Assembly: GCA_949152475.1 (NCBI GenBank) | Contig: OX424561.1 | Coordinates: forward strand, 434,001-498,000 | Origin: Terebella lapidaria | Lineage: Eukaryota > Annelida > Polychaeta > Terebellida > Terebellidae | DNA: 64,000 nt | Direction: 5' to 3' | Part shown: in pieces, positions 1 to 13,100 of the stretch | Layout of the letters: every line of letters begins with the position of its first letter | Numbering within the stretch: position 1 is the stretch's first letter | Made by a program: the position numbers and the translations under genes | The notes under the pieces: model-generated | Seen by the model: the letters and a program-made list of their open reading frames with translations, nothing else | The model's database searches: none | What the model was told of the DNA's origin: nothing

Positions 1-57
1 GATGGCGACAAAAAGGTCTCTTTTGAGGAGTTTGCGGCCTACATGTCTGGCAAATAA
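1..57 (+). CDS. EF-hand protein, last coding residues (partial)
   Basis: The first base opens a frame that reads DGDKKVSFEEFAAYMSGK and then TAA at 55-57. This is the second half of an EF-hand calcium-binding loop and its exiting helix. If Val6 is loop position 8, Asp1 and Asp3 are loop positions 3 and 5 and Glu10 is the bidentate position-12 glutamate. Position 6, normally Gly, is Lys here. A short tail (AAYMSGK) follows, as in small calmodulin-like or S100-like calcium sensors. The rest of the gene lies left of the window, so the family member cannot be named. It converges on WARS1, whose stop codon lies about 950 bp away on the other strand. Loop assignment is from the sequence; calcium binding is inferred from the family. 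Confidence 0.75.
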   Translation, partial: DGDKKVSFEEFAAYMSGK

Positions 58-352
58 CACATCTAACATTTGCTCTACATCAAAACTTTGGCAACTGTTC
101 AGATATGGTAAATCATTTGACACACTCATTATATAGTAAATGTTCATCATCATGATGATATCATATCATAATGTAACCATTTTGTCATGTTTTCATGATA
201 TGGTAAATGTCCATACCTCTGGGATACCATTAACATATAATGTTTCATCAAACCAACCAAAAGCCTTTTCTTTTCATTTATTCAATGCCATGTTTGTAAA
301 GTGTGATCCCAACACATTGCAATATTTATATTTCCAAGAATCGAAGAATAAA
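58..352 (+). terminator. 3' UTR and poly(A) signal of the EF-hand gene
   Basis: AT-rich non-coding DNA follows the TAA. A canonical AATAAA lies at 347-352, about 290 bp after the stop, a reasonable position for the poly(A) signal of the plus-strand gene. The short open frames here and on to 770 have no recognisable protein similarity and look like chance. Confidence 0.5.
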
Positions 353-1005
353 GCAGCTCAAAAAACTTGAAGGCTCTCGAATACATTATCAAACACTTGA
401 GTGTTTAAAAATATTCATGGACTAAAATCAAGATCATGTTGTTTTAACAAAGTTTCATTTGGATTATCCAAGGACCTGGCAGCTTGGTCAAGTTTCCCTA
501 ATGACATTCATTCTAAGTATCTTTTCGCACATTGGCTATCAACCAATAATCAGTCTCAATCAGTCCACATGTTGAATCGCAATTCATCACAACTTCCTGA
601 ACACTACAAACCCAATATTTTGACCGACACACGATGCCCATTGTACAGACCACATCCAAATCATAACTTAAGTACTCAGTGGCCGCAATGACAAACGTCT
701 CATAACCTGTATGGGTGTATCCCCCGGCCCTTATGCCTTCAGCCAAAAATATGTAGATCACACAAAGCATGTTTAGTGCACAATCAATGTTTTCATCACT
801 ATATATAGTATACGGTAAAAACCTTTCTGAATTCCCAACACTCCGATTGTGTAGTAATCGGCAACACTAAAGTTGAGATCTGCAGCCTGTGCAGTAATCA
901 CAGGGAAAACTCTGCAGACAGCAATCCACAGTGTTCACTGAACTTTGTCCAGGGTTACAATAAGTTAATAGCCTAAGTTGATAAGTTAAAATTTAACTAA
1001 ATAAA
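353..1005. other. Convergent intergenic / WARS1 3' UTR
   Basis: This is the space between the EF-hand gene and the WARS1 stop codon. I see no clear minus-strand AATAAA in 353-1005. The nearest is at 282-277 (TTTATT on the plus strand), inside the neighbour's 3' UTR. WARS1 may use a variant signal or overlap its neighbour. Nothing else recognisable. Confidence 0.4.
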
Positions 1006-1164
1006 CTAGTAATCAAAGTCTAGTTTCCGTGGTCTCATGAAGGCGAGAACATCTTCGTTGGTAATATTTTTTCTGCGCTCCTGATGTTCTGCGACTATCT
1101 TCTGTATAATATCCACCAACTCCTTCTTTAGATGACCTGTCAGAAGTTCACCGCTGCTGTACGT
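1006..1164 (-). CDS. WARS1: WARS1 coding exon 8 (C-terminus)
   Basis: Acceptor CCTCCACAG, then [29 protein letters not shown], and the C-terminus [11 protein letters not shown] followed by TAG at 1008-1006. Human has YTSGAMLTGELKKALIEVL, LIAEHQARR and FMTPRKLSFDFQ. This is the helical tRNA anticodon-binding end of the protein. The open frame runs a little further upstream as intron. Confidence 0.95.
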   Translation of the reverse strand, partial: TYSSGELLTGHLKKELVDIIQKIVAEHQERRKNITNEDVLAFMRPRKLDFDY

Positions 1165-4100
1165 CTGTGGAGGAATACTGAGAATCAGCGGACCGCACAC
1201 ATAGACATAACAACCCCTCTTGGTACTCGAGCTATAGCGACTACATGACTAAAGTGTTCATCTCAACGACTACCTGACTAAAGTGTTCATCTCAACGACT
1301 ACATGACTAAAGTGTTCATCTCAACGACTACATGACTAAAGTGTTCATCTCAACGACTACATGACTAAAGTGTTCATCTCAACGACTGCATGACTAAAGT
1401 GTTCATCTCAATGACTACACCACTAAAGTGTTCATCTCAACGACTACACCACTAAAGTGTTCATCTCAACGACTACACCACTAAAGTGTTCATCTCAACG
1501 ACTACATGACTAAAGTGTTCATCTCAATGACTACATGACTAGTGTTCATCTCAACGACTACATGACTAAAGTGTTCATCTCAACGACTACACCACTAAAG
1601 TGTTCATCTCAACGACTACATGACTAAAGTGTTCATCTCAATGACTACATGACTAAAGTGTTCATCTCAGCGACTACATGACTAAAGTGTTCATCTCAAC
1701 GACTACATGACTAAAGTGTTCATCTCAACGACTACACCACTAAAGTGTTCATCTCAACGACTACATGACTAAAGTGTTCCTCTCAACGACTACATGACTA
1801 AAGTGTTCCTCTCAACGACTACACCACTGAGGTGTTCATCTCAACGACTACATGACTAAAGTGTTCATCTCAACGACTACACCACTAAAGTGTTCCTCTC
1901 AACGACTACATGACTAAAGTGTTCATCTCAACGACTACATGACTAAAGTGTTCATCTCAACGACTACACCACTAAAGTGTTCCTCTCAACGACTACATGA
2001 CTAAAGTGTTCCTCTCAACGACTACATGACTAAAGTGTTCCTCTCAACGACTACCTGACTAAAGTGTTCATCTAAACGACTACCTGACTAAAGTGTTCAT
2101 CTCAACGACTACATGACTAAAGTGTTCATCTCAGCGACTACATGACTAAAGTGTTCATCTCAACGACTACATGACTAAAGTGTTCATCTCAACGACTACA
2201 CCACTAAAGTGTTCATCTCAACGACTACACCACTAAAGTGTTCATCTCAACAAGCAATAAGCAAATTAAGCATTACCCGCCGTATTTCCTCCAGCCTGTC
2301 ATCATCTTCCAAGAAGAACGTGAGATATTTGTACGAGATGTCAACTTCACAATCTCCTCCCTTCTCCCTGTGTTCCTCCACGGTCGCACCTCCGCCAGAA
2401 AACGCATACTTCATGATCTGTAACAGAACGCGTACTTCATGATCTGTAACAGAACGCATACTTCATGATCTGTAACAGAACGCGTACTTCATGATTTGTA
2501 ACAGAACGCATACTTCATGAACTGTAACAGAACGCATACTTCATGATCTGTAACAGAACGCATACTTCAGGATCTGTAACAGAACGCATACTTCATGATC
2601 TGTAACAGAACGCATACTTCATGATCTGTAACAGAACGCATACTTCATGAACTGTAACAGAACAAGTACTTCATGATCTGTAACAGAACGCATACTTCAG
2701 GATCTGTAACAGAACAAGTACTTCATGATCTGTAACAGAACAGGTACTTCATGATCTGTAACAGAACGCATACTTCATGATCTGTAACAGAACGCATACT
2801 TCATGATCTGTAACAGAACGCATACTTCAGGATCTGTAACAGAACAAGTACTTCATGATTTGTAACAGAACGCATACTTCATGATCTGTAACAGAACGCA
2901 TACTTCAGGATCTGTAACAGAACAAGTACTTCATGATCTGTAACAGAACAAGAACTTCATGATCTGTAACAGAACGCATACTTCATGAACTGTAACAGAA
3001 CGCATACTTCATGATCTGTAACAGAACGCATACTTCATGAACTGTAACAGAACGCATACTTCATGATCTGTAACAGAACGCATACTTCATGATCTGTAAC
3101 AGAACGCATACTTCATGAACTGTAACAGAACAAGTACTTCATGATCTGTAACAGAACGCATACTTCAGGATCTGTAACAGAACAAGTACTTCATGATCTG
3201 TAACAGAACGCATACTTCATGATTTGTAACAGAACAAGTACTTCATGAACTGTAACAGAACGCATACTTCAGGATCTGTAACAGAACAAGTACTTCATGA
3301 TCTGTAACAGAACGCATACTTCAGGATCTGTAACAGAACAAGTACTTCATGATCTGTAACAGAACGCATACTTCATGATCTGTAACAGAACAAGTACTTC
3401 ATGATCTGTAACAGAACACATACTTCAGGATCTGTAACAGAACGCATACTTCAGGATCTGTAACAGAACAAGTACTTCATGATCTGTAACAGAACGCATA
3501 CTTCATGAACTGTAACAGAACAGGTACTTCATAATCTGTAACAGAACGCATACTTCATGAACTGTAACAGAACGCATACTTCATGATCTGTAACAGAACA
3601 AGTACTTCGTGATCTGTAACAGAACGCATACTTCAGGATCTGTAACAGAACGCATACTTCAGGATCTGTAACAGAACAAGTACTTCATGATCTGTAACAG
3701 AACAAGTACTTCATGATCTGTAACAGAACGCATACTTCATGATCTGTAACAGAACGCGTACTTCATGATTTGTAACAGAACGCATACTTCATGATCTGTA
3801 ACAGAACGCATACTTCATGATCTGTAACAGAACGCGTACTTCATGATCTGTAACAGAACGCATACTTCATGATCTGTAACAGAACGCGTACTTCATGATT
3901 TGTAACAGAACGCATACTTCATGATCTGTAACAGAACGCATACTTCATGATCTGTAACAGAACGCATACTTCAGGATCTGTAACAGAACTCATACTTCAT
4001 GATCTGTAACAGAACAAGTACTTCATGATCTGTAACAGAACGCATACTTCAGGATCTGTAACAGAACGCGTACTTCATGAACTGTAACAGAACGCATACT

Positions 4101-7100
4101 TCATGAATGGTAACAGAACAAGTACTTCATGATCTGTAACAGAACGCGTACTTCATGAACTGTAACAGAACGCGTACTTCATGATCTGTAACAGAACGCA
4201 TACTTCATGATCTGTAACAGAACGCGTACTTCATGAACTGTAACAGAACGCATCCTTCATGAACTGTAACAGAACGCATACTTCAGGATCTGTAACAGAA
4301 CGCATACTTCAGGATCTGTAACAGAACGCATACTTCAGGATCTGTAACAGAACGCATACTTCAGGATCTGTAACAGAACGCATACTTCAGGATCTGTAAC
4401 AGAACAAGTACTTCATGATCTGTAACAGAACGCATACTTCAGGATCTGTAACAGAACGCATACTTCAGGATCTGTAACAGAACTCATACTTCATGATCTG
4501 TAACAGAACAAGTACTTCATGATCTGTAACAGAACGCATACTTCAGGATCTGTAACAGAACGCATACTTCAGGATCTGTAACAGAACGCATACTTCAGGA
4601 TCTGTAACAGAACTCATACTTCATGATCTGTAACAGAACAAGTACTTCATGATCTGTAACAGAACGCATACTTCAGGATCTGTAACAGAACTCATACTTC
4701 ATGATCTGTAACAGAACAAGTACTTCATGATCTGTAACAGAACAAGTACTTCATGAACTGTAACAGAACGCATACTTCAGGATCTGTAACAGAACGCATA
4801 CTTCATGAACTGTAACAGAACGCATACTTCAGGATCTGTAACAGAACAAGTACTTCATGATCTGTAACAGAACAAGTACTTCATGATCTGTAACAGAACA
4901 AGTACTTCAGGATCTGTAACAGAACAAGTACTTCATGAACTGTAACAGAACAAGTACTTCATGATCTGTAACAGAACAAGTACTTCATGATCTGTAACAG
5001 AACAAGTACTTCAGGATCTGTAACAGAACGCATACTTCATGATCTGTAACAGAACGCATACTTCAGGATCTGTAACAGAACGCATACTTCATGATCTGTA
5101 ACAGAACGCGTACTTCAGGATCTGTAACAGAACGCATACTTCAGGATCTGTAACAGAACGCATACTTCAGGATCTGTAACAGAACAAGTACTTCATGATC
5201 TGTAACAGAACGCATACTTCAGGATCTGTAACAGAACGCGTACTTCATGAACTGTAACAGAACGCGTACTTCATGAACTGTAACAGAACGCATACTTCAT
5301 GATCTGTAACAGAACGCGTACTTCATGATCTGTAACAGAACGCATACTTCAGGATCTGTAACAGAACGCATACTTCATGATTTGTAACAGAACGCATACT
5401 TCATGATCTGTAACAGAACAAGTACTTCATGAACTGTAACAGAACGCATACTTCAGGATCTGTAACAGAACGCATACTTCAGGATCTGTAACAGAACAAG
5501 TACTTCATGATCTGTAACAGAACGCATACTTCAGGATCTGTAACAGAACAAGTACTTCATGATCTGTAACAGAACGCATACTTCATGATCTGTAACAGAA
5601 CGCATACTTCATGATCTGTAACAGAACGCATACTTCATGATCTGTAACAGAACGCATACTTCAGGATCTGTAACAGAACGCGTACTTCATGAACTGTAAC
5701 AGAACGCATACTTCAGGATCTGTAACAGAACGCGTACTTCATGAACTGTAACAGAACGCATACTTCAGGATCTGTAACAGAACGCATACTTCAGGATCTG
5801 TAACAGAACGCGTACTTCATGAACTGTAACAGAACAGGTACTTCATGATCTGTAACAGAACGCATACTTCAGGATCTGTAACAGAACGCGTACTTCATGA
5901 ACTGTAACAGAACGCATACTTCATGATCTGTAACAGAACGCGTACTTCATGAACTGTAACAGAACGCATACTTCAGGATCTGTAACAGAACGCATACTCT
6001 GTAACAGAACGCGTACTTCATGATTTGTAACAGAACGCGTACTTCATGATCTGTAACAGAACGCATACTTCAGGATCTGTAACAGAACGTGTACTTCATG
6101 ATTTGTAACAGAACGCGTACTTCATGATCTGTAACAGAACGCATACTTCAGGATCTGTAACAGAACAAGTACTTCATGATCTGTAACAGAACGCATACTT
6201 CAGGATCTGTAACAGAACGCATACTTCAGGATCTGTAACAGAACGCATACTTCAGGATCTGTAACAGAACGCGTACTTCATGATTTGTAACAGAACGCGT
6301 ACTTCATGATCTGTAACAGAACGCATACTTCAGGATCTGTAACAGAACGCGTACTTCATGATTTGTAACAGAACGCGTACTTCAGGATCTGTAACAGAAC
6401 AAGTACTTCAGGATTTGTAACAGAACGCGTACTTCATGATCTGTAACAGAACAAGTACTTCAGGATCTGTAACAGAACGCATACTTCAGGATCTGTAACA
6501 GAACGCGTACTTCATGATCTGTAACAGAACGCATACTTCAGGATCTGTAACAGAACGCATACTTCATGATTTGTAACAGAACGCGTACTTCATGATCTGT
6601 AACAGAACAAGTACTTCAGGATCTGTAACAGAACGCATACTTCAGGATCTGTAACAGAACGCGTACTTCAGGATTTGTAACAGAACGCGTACTTCATGAT
6701 CTGTAACAGAACAAGTACTTCAGGATCTGTAACAGAACGCATACTTCAGGATCTGTAACAGAACGCGTACTTCATGATCTGTAACAGAACAAGTACTTCA
6801 TGATTTGTAACAGAACGCATACTTCATGATCTGTAACAGAACAAGTACTTCATGATCTGTAACAGAACACATACTTCATGATCTGTAACAGAACGCATAC
6901 TTCATGATCTGTAACAGAACGCATACTTCATGATCTGTAACAGAACGCATACTTCAGGATCTGTAACAGAACGCATACTTCATGATTTGTAACAGAACGC
7001 GTACTTCATGATTTGTAACAGAACGCGTACTTCATGATCTGTAACAGAACGCATACTTCAGGATCTGTAACAGAACGCATACTTCATGATTTGTAACAGA

Positions 7101-10100
7101 ACGCGTACTTCATGATCTGTAACAGAACAAGTACTTCAGGATCTGTAACAGAACGCATACTTCATGATCTGTAGCAGAACGCATACTTCAGGATCTGTAA
7201 CAGAACGCATACTTCATGATTTGTAACAGAACGCGTACTTCATGATCTGTAACAGAACAAGTACTTCAGGATCTGTAACAGAACGCATACTTCATGATCT
7301 GTAACAGAACGCATACTTCATGATCTGTAACAGAACGCATACTTCAGGATCTGTAACAGAACGCGTACTTCATGATCTGTAACAGAACGCATACTTCAGG
7401 ATCTGTAACAGAACGCGTACTTCAGGATTTGTAACAGAACAAGTACTTCATGATCTGTAACAGAACGCATACTTCATGATCTGTAACAGAACAAGTACTT
7501 CATGATCTGTAACAGAACGCATACTTCATGATCTGTAACAGAACAAGTACTTCATGATCTGTAACAGAACGCATACTTCAGGATCTGTAACAGAACAAGT
7601 ACTTCATGATCTGTAACAGAACGCGTACTTCAGGATCTGTAACAGAACAAGTACTTCATGATCTGTAACAGAACGCATACTTCAGGATCTGTAACAGAAC
7701 GCATACTTCATGATCTGTAACAGAACGCATACTTCATGAACTGTAACAGAACAGGTACTTCATGATCTGTAACAGAACAAGTACTTCATGATCTGTAACA
7801 GAACAAGTACTTCATGATCTGTAACAGAACGCATACTTCATGAACTGTAACAGAACAGGTACTTCATGATCTGTAACAGAACAAGTACTTCATGATCTGT
7901 AACAGAACGCATACTTCAGGATCTGTAACAGAACGCGTACTTCATGATTTGTAACAGAACGCGTACTTCATGATCTGTAACAGAACGCATACTTCAGGAT
8001 CTGTAACAGAACAAGTACTTCATGATCTGTAACAGAACGCGTACTTCATGATCTGTAACAGAACAGGTACTTCATGAACTGTAACAGAACGCATACTTCA
8101 TGATCTGTAACAGAACAAGTACTTCATGATCTGTAACAGAACGCGTACTTCATGAACTGTAACAGAACGCATACTTCATGATTTGTAACAGAACAAGTAC
8201 TTCAGGATTTGTAACAGAACGCATACTTCAGGATCTGTAACAGAACAAGTACTTCATGATCTGTAACAGAACGCATACTTCATGATCTGTAACAGAACGC
8301 ATACTTCAGGATCTGTAACAGAACAAGTACTTCATGATCTGTAACAGAACGCATACTTCAGGATCTGTAACAGAACAAGTACTTCATGATTTGTAACAGA
8401 ACAAGTACTTCATGATCTGTAACAGAACAAGTACTTCATGATCTGTAACAGAACGCATACTTCAGGATCTGTAACAGGACAAGTACTTCATGATCTGTAA
8501 CAGAACAAGTACTTCATGATCTGTAACAGAACGCATACTTCATGATCTGTAACAGAACGCATACTTCATGATCTGTAACAGAACGCGTACTTTATGAACT
8601 GTAACAGAACGCGTACTTCATGATCTGTAACAGAACAAGTACTTCATGAACTGTAACAGAACGCATACTTCATGATCTGTAACAGAACAAGTACTTCATG
8701 ATCTGTAACAGAACGCATACTTCAGGATCTGTAACAGAACGCGTACTTCATGATTTGTAACAGAACGCATACTTCATGAACTGTAACAGAACGCATATTT
8801 CATGATCTGTAACAGAACGCGTACTTCATGAACTGTAACAGAACGCATACTTCATGATTTGTAACAGAACGCATACTTCAGGATCTGTAACAGAACAAGT
8901 ACTTCATGATCTGTAACAGAACGCGTACTTCATGATCTGTAACAGAACGCATACTTCAGGATCTGTAACAGAACGCATACTTCATGATCTGTAACAGAAC
9001 GCGTACTTCATGAACTGTAACAGAACGCATACTTCATGATTTGTAACAGAACGCATACTTCAGGATCTGTAACAGAACAAGTACTTCATGATCTGTAACA
9101 GAACGCGTACTTCATGATCTGTAACAGAACGCATACTTCAGGATCTGTAACAGAACGCGTACTTCATGAACTGTAACAGAACGCGTACTTCATGATCTGT
9201 AACAGAACAAGTACTTCATGAACTGTAACAGAACGCATACTTCATGATCTGTAACAGAACAAGTACTTCATGATCTGTAACAGAACGCATACTTCAGGAT
9301 CTGTAACAGAACGCGTACTTCATGAACTGTAACAGAACGCGTACTTCATGATCTGTAACAGAACAAGTACTTCATGATCTGTAACAGAACAAGTACTTCA
9401 TGATCTGTAACAGAACGCGTACTTCATGAACTGTAACAGAACGCATACTTCAGGATCTGTAACAGAACAAGAACTTCATGATTTGTAACAGAACAGGTAC
9501 TTCATGATCTGTAACAGAACGCATACTTCATGATCTGTAACAGAACGCATACTTCAGGATCTGTAACAGAACAAGTACTTCATGATCTGTAACAGAACGC
9601 ATACTTCAGGATCTGTAACAGAACAAGTACTTCATGATCTGTAACAGAACGCGTACTTCATGATCTGTAACAGAACAGGTACTTCATAATCTGTAACAGA
9701 ACGCGTACTTCATGAACTGTAACAGAACGCATACTTCAGGATCTGTAACAGAACGCATACTTCAGGATCTGTAACAGAACGCATACTTCATGATCTGTAA
9801 CAGAACAAGTACTTCATGATCTGTAACAGAACAAGTACTTCATGATCTGTAACAGAACGCGTACTTCATAATCTGTAACAGAACAAGTACTTCATGATCT
9901 GTAACAGAACGCATACTTCAGGATCTGTAACAGAACAAGTACTTCATGATCTGTAACAGAACAAGTACTTCAGGATCTGTAACAGAACAAGTACTTCATG
10001 ATCTGTAACAGAACGCATACTTCAGGATCTGTAACAGAACGCGTACTTCATGAACTGTAACAGAACGCATACTTCATGATCTGTAACAGAACAAGTACTT

Positions 10101-13100
10101 CATGATTTGTAACAGAACGCATACTTCATGATTTGTAACAGAACAAGTACTTCATGATCTGTAACAGAACAAGTACTTCATGATCTGTAACAGAACAAGT
10201 ACTTCCTGATCTGTAACAGAACGCATACTTCATGAACTGTAACAGAACGCATACTTCATGATCTGTAACAGAACAAGTACTTCATGATTTGTAACAGAAC
10301 GCATACTTCATGATTTGTAACAGAACAAGTACTTCATGATCTGTAACAGAACAAGTACTTCATGATCTGTAACAGAACAAGTACTTCATGATCTGTAACA
10401 GAACGCATACTTCATGAACTGTAACAGAACGCATACTTCATGATCTGTAACAGAACAAGTACTTCATGATCTGTAACAGAACGCATACTTCAGGATCTGT
10501 AACAGAACGCATATTTCATGATCTGTAACAGAACGCATACTTCAGGATCTGTAACAGAACAAGTACTTCATGAACTGTAACAGAACGCATACTTCAGGAT
10601 CTGTAACAGAACAAGTACTTCATGATCTGTAACAGAACGCATACTTCAGGATCTGTAACAGAACGCATACTTCAGGATCTGTAACAGAACAAGTACTTCA
10701 TGATCTGTAACAGAACGCATACTTCATGATCTGTAACAGAACGCATACTTCAGGATCTGTAACAGAACAAGAACTTCATGATTTGTAACAGAACAAGTAC
10801 TTCATGATCTGTAACAGAACAGGTACTTCATGATTTGTAACAGAACGCGTACTTCATGAACTGTAACAGAACGCATACTTCAGGATCTGTAACAGAACGC
10901 GTACTTCATGATCTGTAACAGAACGCATACTTCATGAACTGTAACAGAACGCATACTTCAGGATCTGTAACAGAACGCATACTTCAGGATCTGTAACAGA
11001 ACGCATACTTCATGAACTGTAACAGAACGCATACTTCAGGATCTGTAACAGAACGCGTACTTCATGATCTGTAACAGAACGCATACTTCAGGATTTGTAA
11101 CAGAACAAGTACTTCATGATCTGTAACAGAACGCATACTTCATGAACTGTAACAGAACGCATACTTCAGGATCTGTAACAGAACGCATACTTCAGGATCT
11201 GTAACAGAACAAGAACTTCATGATTTGTAACAGAACAAGTACTTCATGATCTGTAACAGAACGCGTACTTCATGATCTGTAACAGAACAAGAACTTCATG
11301 ATTTGTAACAGAACAAGTACTTCATGATCTGTAACAGAACGCATACTTCATGATCTGTAACAGAACAAGTACTTCATGATCTGTAACAGAACGCATACTT
11401 CAGGATCTGTAACAGAACAAGTACTTCATGATTTGTAACAGAACGCATACTTCATGAACTGTAACAGAACAAGTACTTCATGATCTGTAACAGAACGCAT
11501 ACTTCATGATCTGTAACAGAACGCATACTTCATGAACTGTAACAGAACGCATACTTCAGGATCTGTAACAGAACAAGTACTTCATGATCTGTAACAGAAC
11601 GCATACTTCATGATCTGTAACAGAACGCATACTTCATGATCTGTAACAGAACGCATACTTCATGATCTGTAACAGAACGCGTACTTCATGATTTGTAACA
11701 GAACGCGTACTTCATGATCTGTAACAGAACAAGTACTTCATGATCTGTAACAGAACGCGTACTTCATGATTTGTAACAGAACGCATACTTCATGAACTGT
11801 AACAGAACGCATACTTCATGATTTGTAACAGAACGCGTACTTCATGATCTGTAACAGAACGCGTACTTCATGATTTGTAACAGAACGCGTACTTCATGAT
11901 CTGTAACAGAACAAGTACTTCATGATCTGTAACAGAACGCGTACTTCATGATTTGTAACAGAACGCATACTTCATGATCTGTAACAGAACGCATACTTCA
12001 TGATCTGTAACAGAACGCATACTTCATGATCTGTAACAGAACGCGTACTTCATGATTTGTAACAGAACGCGTACTTCATGATCTGTAACAGAACAAGTAC
12101 TTCATGATCTGTAACAGAACGCATACTTCATGATTTGTAACAGAACGCGTACTTCATGATCTGTAACAGAACAAGTACTTCATGATCTGTAACAGAACAA
12201 GTACTTCATGATTTGTAACAGAACGCGTACTTCATGATCTGTAACAGAACGCGTACTTCATGATCTGTAACAGAACAAGTACTTCAGGATCTGTAACAGA
12301 ACGCATACTTCATGATCTGTAACAGAACAAGTACTTCATGAACTGTAACAGAACGCGTACTTCATGATCTGTAACAGAACGCGTACTTCATGATCTGTAA
12401 CAGAACAAGTACTTCATGATCTGTAACAGAACGCGTACTTCATGATTTTAACAGAACGCATACTTCATGATCTGTAACAGAACAAGTACTTCATGATCTG
12501 TAACAGAACGCATACTTCATGATCTGTAACAGAACGCATACTTCATGATCTGTAACAGAACGCATACTTCATGATCTGTAACAGAACAAGTACTTCATGA
12601 TCTGTAACAGAACGCGTACTTCATGATCTGTAACAGAACGCATACTTCATGATCTGTAACAGAACAAGTACTTCATGATCTGTAACAGAACGCGTACTTC
12701 AGGATCTGTAACAGAACAAGTACTTCATGATCTGTAACAGAACGCGTACTTCATGATTTGTAACAGAACGCATACTCCATGAACTGTAACAGAACAAGTA
12801 CTTCATGATCTGTAACAGAACGCGTACTTCAGGATCTGTAACAGAACAAGTACTTCATGATCTGTAACAGAACGCGTACTTCATGATTTGTAACAGAACG
12901 CATACTCCATGAACTGTAACAGAACAAGTACTTCATGATCTGTAACAGAATGCGTACTTCATGATTTGTAACAGAACGCATACTCCAGGATCTGTAACAG
13001 AACGCATACTTCAGGATCTGTAACAGAACGCATACTTCAGGATCTGTAGCAGAACAAGTACTTCATGATCTGTAACAGAACGCATACTTCAGGATCTGTA

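Noticed and set aside
140-770. Open frames of 76-96 codons near the left edge
   Set aside because: There is no recognisable domain, the DNA is AT-rich 3' UTR or intergenic, and the two overlapping frames on opposite strands are mutual shadows.
2209-2459. Short plus-strand open frames opposite exon 7
   Set aside because: They are the antisense of the conserved WARS1 exon and run into repeat DNA.
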